Below are positions 60,641 to 64,000 of a stretch of 64,000 nt of DNA, piece after piece. Source of the stretch: Emiliania huxleyi CCMP1516 (lineage: Eukaryota; Haptophyta; Isochrysidales; Noelaerhabdaceae). Position numbers and translations under genes: made by a program. The notes beneath the pieces are model-generated. The model was not told the DNA's origin, did not search any database, and saw only the letters and a program-made list of their open reading frames with translations. The number at the start of each line of letters is the position of its first letter. Positions within the stretch are counted from its first letter, which is position 1. The DNA is taken from the NCBI RefSeq assembly GCF_000372725.1, contig NW_005201792.1, positions 1,056,179-1,120,178 on the forward strand, written 5' to 3'.

Positions 60641-60829
60641 GCGCCTCGAGGCGAGATGCAGCCGCGACGTAGCCGAGATGTAGCCGCGATGTAGCCGCGA
60701 TGTAGCCGCGATGTAGCCGAGCCGTGTACCTCGAGGCGTGCCGCATTCGGCAACCTCGGCCCTCGCCGCCTCAGACGCCGCCTCCCCCCCCGCCGGCCCG
60801 CGACTTGCGCCCGGCTCCCCCTCTGCAGG

Positions 60830-63118
60830 CAGACGCGAGCCCAGAGGCTCGCGGCGGCGCGCGGCGGCGGCGCGGCGCGCGCCAGCGCGGCGGCGAGAGG
60901 AGGCGCAGCGAGAGGAGGCGCAGCGAGAGGAGGCGCGGCGGGCACGGGCAGCGAGGCGGGAGGAGGGCAGCGGCTTGACGTCGCCGCGGCGCGCCGCCTC
61001 GTCCAGGTCTCCTCCTCCGCCGCCGAGAGATACCGTGCACGAGACAGCCGCACCCACCGATACCTCCCTCGGCTGTACCTCGGCTGTACCTCGGCTGTAC
61101 CTCGGCTGTACCTCGGCTGTACCTCGGCTACATCTCGGACCACCCACCCCACCGAGATAGGCTTCCCTCGGCGCACAAGCGCGCAGCGGCGCCGCGCGGG
61201 CGGGTGGCGCTGGCGCGTCGCCGTCGCCGCACCGCGCGCCGGTGAGAGCTCTCCTTGCGTCTGCCGTCGCCTCGCCGCCCTTGTGCTTCACTATTCGCAC
61301 GCCTTCCCGCGCCCCTCTCCACGCGCCCCTCCTCCCCGCTCCCGCCCCGCCCCTCGCCGCTCCCTCTCACTGACGTCTGTGTCTGGCCAGGGCGGGAGGC
61401 AGGGCGGGAGGCCGCCTCCTCCTCCGCCTCCTGCAGGCTGGCGGCCCGTCCGGCGCACGGCGAGAGGGGTTGTGCCGGCGGTTGCGCCGGCGGTTATGCC
61501 GGCGGTTGCGCCGGCGGTTGTGCCGCCGCCGGCGCGCGGTCGCGGTCGCGGCGCGGTGTCGGCCGGGCGGGTTTCCCGCGGGGGGGGAGGCGGAGGCGGA
61601 GGCGGAGGCGGAGGGGGGCGCGGCAGACGGCCTCGGCTCGCGCTGGGCGACGGCGATGGCTGGTCGGGCGACGAGTGGTTGTCGGACGAGGGGTGGGGGG
61701 GGGAGGGGTGGGGGGTGGAGGGGTGGGGGGAGGAGGGCTGGGGGGAGGAAGGTCGCCACGCGACGAGGAGCGGCGCGAAGGCAACGCCCGCGGCGGCAAC
61801 CGCAGCGGCGCTGGCGGAGGCGCAGGCGCAGGCGCAGGCGGAGGAGGAGGAGGAGGAGGCCGCACTCGACGCGGCGATCGCTCTCTCTCTGCGCGACGGC
61901 GCTCTCGAGGCGGCGGAGGGGGGTGGGCGGTGTTGTGCGCACGGCCCGGGGCGAGCGACGGGGCGCGGCGCCGCCCCTAGGCGATCGAGGCGAGGCTGGC
62001 GGTGCAGAGGCAGCAGTGGGAGAGAGAGGTGCGGAGCGGCGGTGCGGCTCTCCGCCCGGCGGGCGGTGGTGCGGGGCCGCTGCACAGGACGTGCGAGGAG
62101 CTGTGGGGCGATTTGAGCGAGGAGGAGGCGCGCTCGCCCGCAGAGAGGAGCAGGGAGGAGCAGGGAGGAGGGTGCCAGGCTACCGCGGGCCTGACGGGCT
62201 CGGAGCCATCTGCAGGCGTTCGCGCTGGCGATCCGTCTCTCTGCCGAGGAGGCTGCGGCGGCTGGGCGGCCGGTCGGAGGCCTCTACGGCGGAGGCGACG
62301 GCGGAGGGTGCGGCAGCGGCGATGGAGAGAGCGACGCGTTCTCTTCTCTCCCGTCGACCGACGACGAGCTCGAGGAGCAGCTGCTGCGCGAGGAGCAGTT
62401 GCGGCGACAGGCGGCAGCAGAGCCGCCATCGCACCCGCCGCGGCCGCGGTGGGACGGGGAGCCGCCGCCGCCGCCTCTGGGCGCCGGGGCCGCCTCTGCA
62501 GCCTTCAACGGCGGGATGGGCGAGGAGGAGGCTCTGAGGTCCGAGATCTAGCCGAGAGCTCGCCGAGATCAAGTCGAGATCTGGCCGAGATCTAGTCGAG
62601 ATCTGGCCGAGAGCTAGCCCGAAGCCGTCTAGGTCAGCCCGGAGGGGGTGTCCACTCTTCCTCTCCTGGCTCTCCTCTCCCGGCTCTCCTCTCTCAGCTC
62701 TCCTCTCTCAGCTCTCCTCCCGCGCAGGCTCGCCCTCGCGCTCAGCGGCGAGGAGGCGGCGGCGGACGGGGCGGCGGTCGCCGAGTGGCCGGCGAGCAGG
62801 GCGAGGGCGGAGGCCGTCCATGACGCTCCGCCGACACCCTCTGAGGTGGCGCGCGGCCGAGGCCGGCGCGTTGGCGCTCGTGCAGACTCGTTTCCGCCGC
62901 CTGCCGCCATGTCTGCGCGCGAGCAGGCTGCGTACGCTTTATTGAGCGCGGCGCGGGGCGAGGACCTGGATGGGGAGGCCACCGTCGATTTCCTGCTCAG
63001 CATGTCGCCCTCTGACGCGCGCGAGTACGTGAGTGACTGGCTTGGATCCGCCGCAGCGGGCGCGGTCGAGGGTGCGCTGGCGGGTGCGCGCACTGAGGCG
63101 GAAAGAGGTTTGAGCTAG
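60830..63118 (+). CDS. UIM-rich protein exons (same gene as the SUI1 locus, or a separate one)
   Basis: Exon-like blocks: an Arg/Glu helix (EEAQREEAQREEARRARAAR) at 60.88-61.03 kb; a W/G/E repeat block (GWGGEGWGVEGWGEEGWGEE) leading to a ubiquitin-interacting motif EEEEEEAALDAAIALSLRDG at 61.65-61.92 kb; LAVQRQQWEREV at 62.0 kb; a second UIM AFALAIRLSAEEAAAAG with acidic DDELEEQLLREEQLRR at 62218-62530; and a third UIM-like RLALALSGEEAAADG at 62728-63118, ending in VDFLLSMSPSDAREYVSDWL and a stop. UIMs bind ubiquitin in trans, so a role in ubiquitin recognition is inferred. The terminal segment faintly recalls the ASC-1/TRIP4 N-terminal helix bundle (not tested). Introns hold GCCGAGATG- and GTACCTCGGCT-type tandem words. 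Splice junctions are approximate. Confidence 0.55.
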
Positions 63119-64000
63119 CGCGTTTTTTGTGACGATCATACTAAAAAACACCCGAAGCACCGGCCGGTGAAGGCCGCTCGCTGCCCGATGGCAGGCGCTT
63201 CAAAAAAAAGATGGAGACGCGGAGCTGCCGCTCAGGCAGGCGCGGCGGGAGGGGAGGCGCGAAATAGCGCCGGGAGCGAGATCCAGTCTCTCACCCCCAC
63301 GGAAGACCGCAGGGGAGCCCGGCACCCACATTCCTCCACTCCCACCGGCCCAGCCACGGCGCTCGTGTGGCGGTGCGCGGTCCGCTCGCCACCCTGCTTT
63401 TGGTGGGCGAGCCGGCAAAAGCGCAGGGCGAAAACCCGGCGGGACTACCGTGCGACCTAGGGTTAGGGTTTGCGGAATGGCGCACTTGGTGCAGCCAGAC
63501 CTCGGGGCGAGGAACCGACAATTCCCGCCACGTCTCCAGGCGCGCAACCTAAAAGAAAACACTTTATAAACTACACGCCCTCGCCGACGATGCTTCAAAC
63601 CCGATTTTCTTCCAGCTCTCTCTTCCAGAAGAATCCAGAATCACGATCCAGTTTCGCCTGGAAGACTCTCTCTCTATCAATGTATGTGGCTCTTACGTAC
63701 GTCCCCTCTCTCGATGCCCACGCCGGCGGCGGCGGCCGCCTGGGGAGCGCATATGGCGGCGCAGGCGCAGGCGGCGGCGGCGGCACACCACAAACGGCGG
63801 CGGCCACCCCCACCCAGACGCCGTAGGCATATGACTGTAGGGCCCCAGAAGGCTAGCTGGTAGCTTCATTTGTAGTAGCACAGCCGCCGGTGTGCTAGAG
63901 AGGGGTCCCCGCAGACGCGCAGAGGTGTGGGACGGGAGGGTTGAGAGAGAGACCCATGACCACCCATGACTACATGGACCACACTCACATGTCTTTGCAT
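63119..64000. other. Intergenic; no gene supported
   Basis: GC-rich. A short GGGTTAGGGTTT telomere-like word lies at 63460-63472 and a GGC-repeat near 63724-63785. Open frames on both strands are low-complexity and unsupported. Confidence 0.4.

Overview
This is a eukaryotic nuclear window. It is GC-rich and intron-rich, with compact genes on both strands separated by islands of dispersed repeats and microsatellites. Very GC-rich coding sequence, Ala/Arg-rich proteins, poly-purine and CA/CT/ACGC microsatellites, and a large share of GC-AG introns point to a microalga. A haptophyte such as an Emiliania, Prymnesium or Chrysochromulina relative fits best; a pelagophyte is a possible alternative. 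No prokaryotic operons, CRISPR arrays, tRNA or rRNA genes were seen.

Layout, left to right. 1-16.9 kb is a dense gene block: a 2-oxoglutarate/Fe(II) oxygenase (-, cut by the window edge), a WDR76-like WD40 protein (+), a SAP + SUMO-like + two-TM protein (-), a sigma-type glutathione S-transferase (+), a Sec14/CRAL-TRIO lipid-transfer protein (+), a coiled-coil membrane-anchored protein (+), pyruvate kinase (-), a ZIP zinc transporter (-) and a small W-rich repeat protein (+). 17-24.5 kb holds a tiny coiled-coil gene, dispersed repeats, a foldback element, a secreted unknown and an ABHD17-type depalmitoylase (-). 24.6-26.8 kb is a TrhO-type rhodanese (-), followed by 2.7 kb of repeats. 29.5-33.8 kb is a four-exon helical-repeat protein of about 1367 aa (-). 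34-37.5 kb has long CT and GT arrays and two small unknowns. 37.6-43.9 kb is a second giant Ala-rich helical protein (-). 43.9-49.6 kb is a repeat island with one BspA-type leucine-rich-repeat gene. 49.7-63.1 kb carries an SDR-fold protein lacking its catalytic Tyr/Lys, a JmjN-JmjC-C5HC2 histone demethylase with about 17 exons, a voltage-sensor-only protein, a coiled-coil tail-anchored protein and a SUI1-domain plus UIM-rich locus.

The most striking signal is in the introns. In gene after gene the edge of an exon (10-35 bp) is present twice, usually 52-90 bp apart and most often 64-76 bp. Between the copies lies an AT-rich 11-bp repeat, a telomere-like CCCTAA array, a minisatellite or unrelated sequence. 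In several cases the duplicated edge itself supplies a splice site, and the intron is of GC-AG type. This looks like a set of recent intron gains or splice-site duplications caught at several stages (introner insertion, or staggered-break repair with filler DNA). The genes have no obvious shared pathway and look like ordinary housekeeping and regulatory genes.

Exon coordinates below were worked out by eye from reading frame, splice sites and protein-family continuity. Where a junction could not be resolved this is stated.
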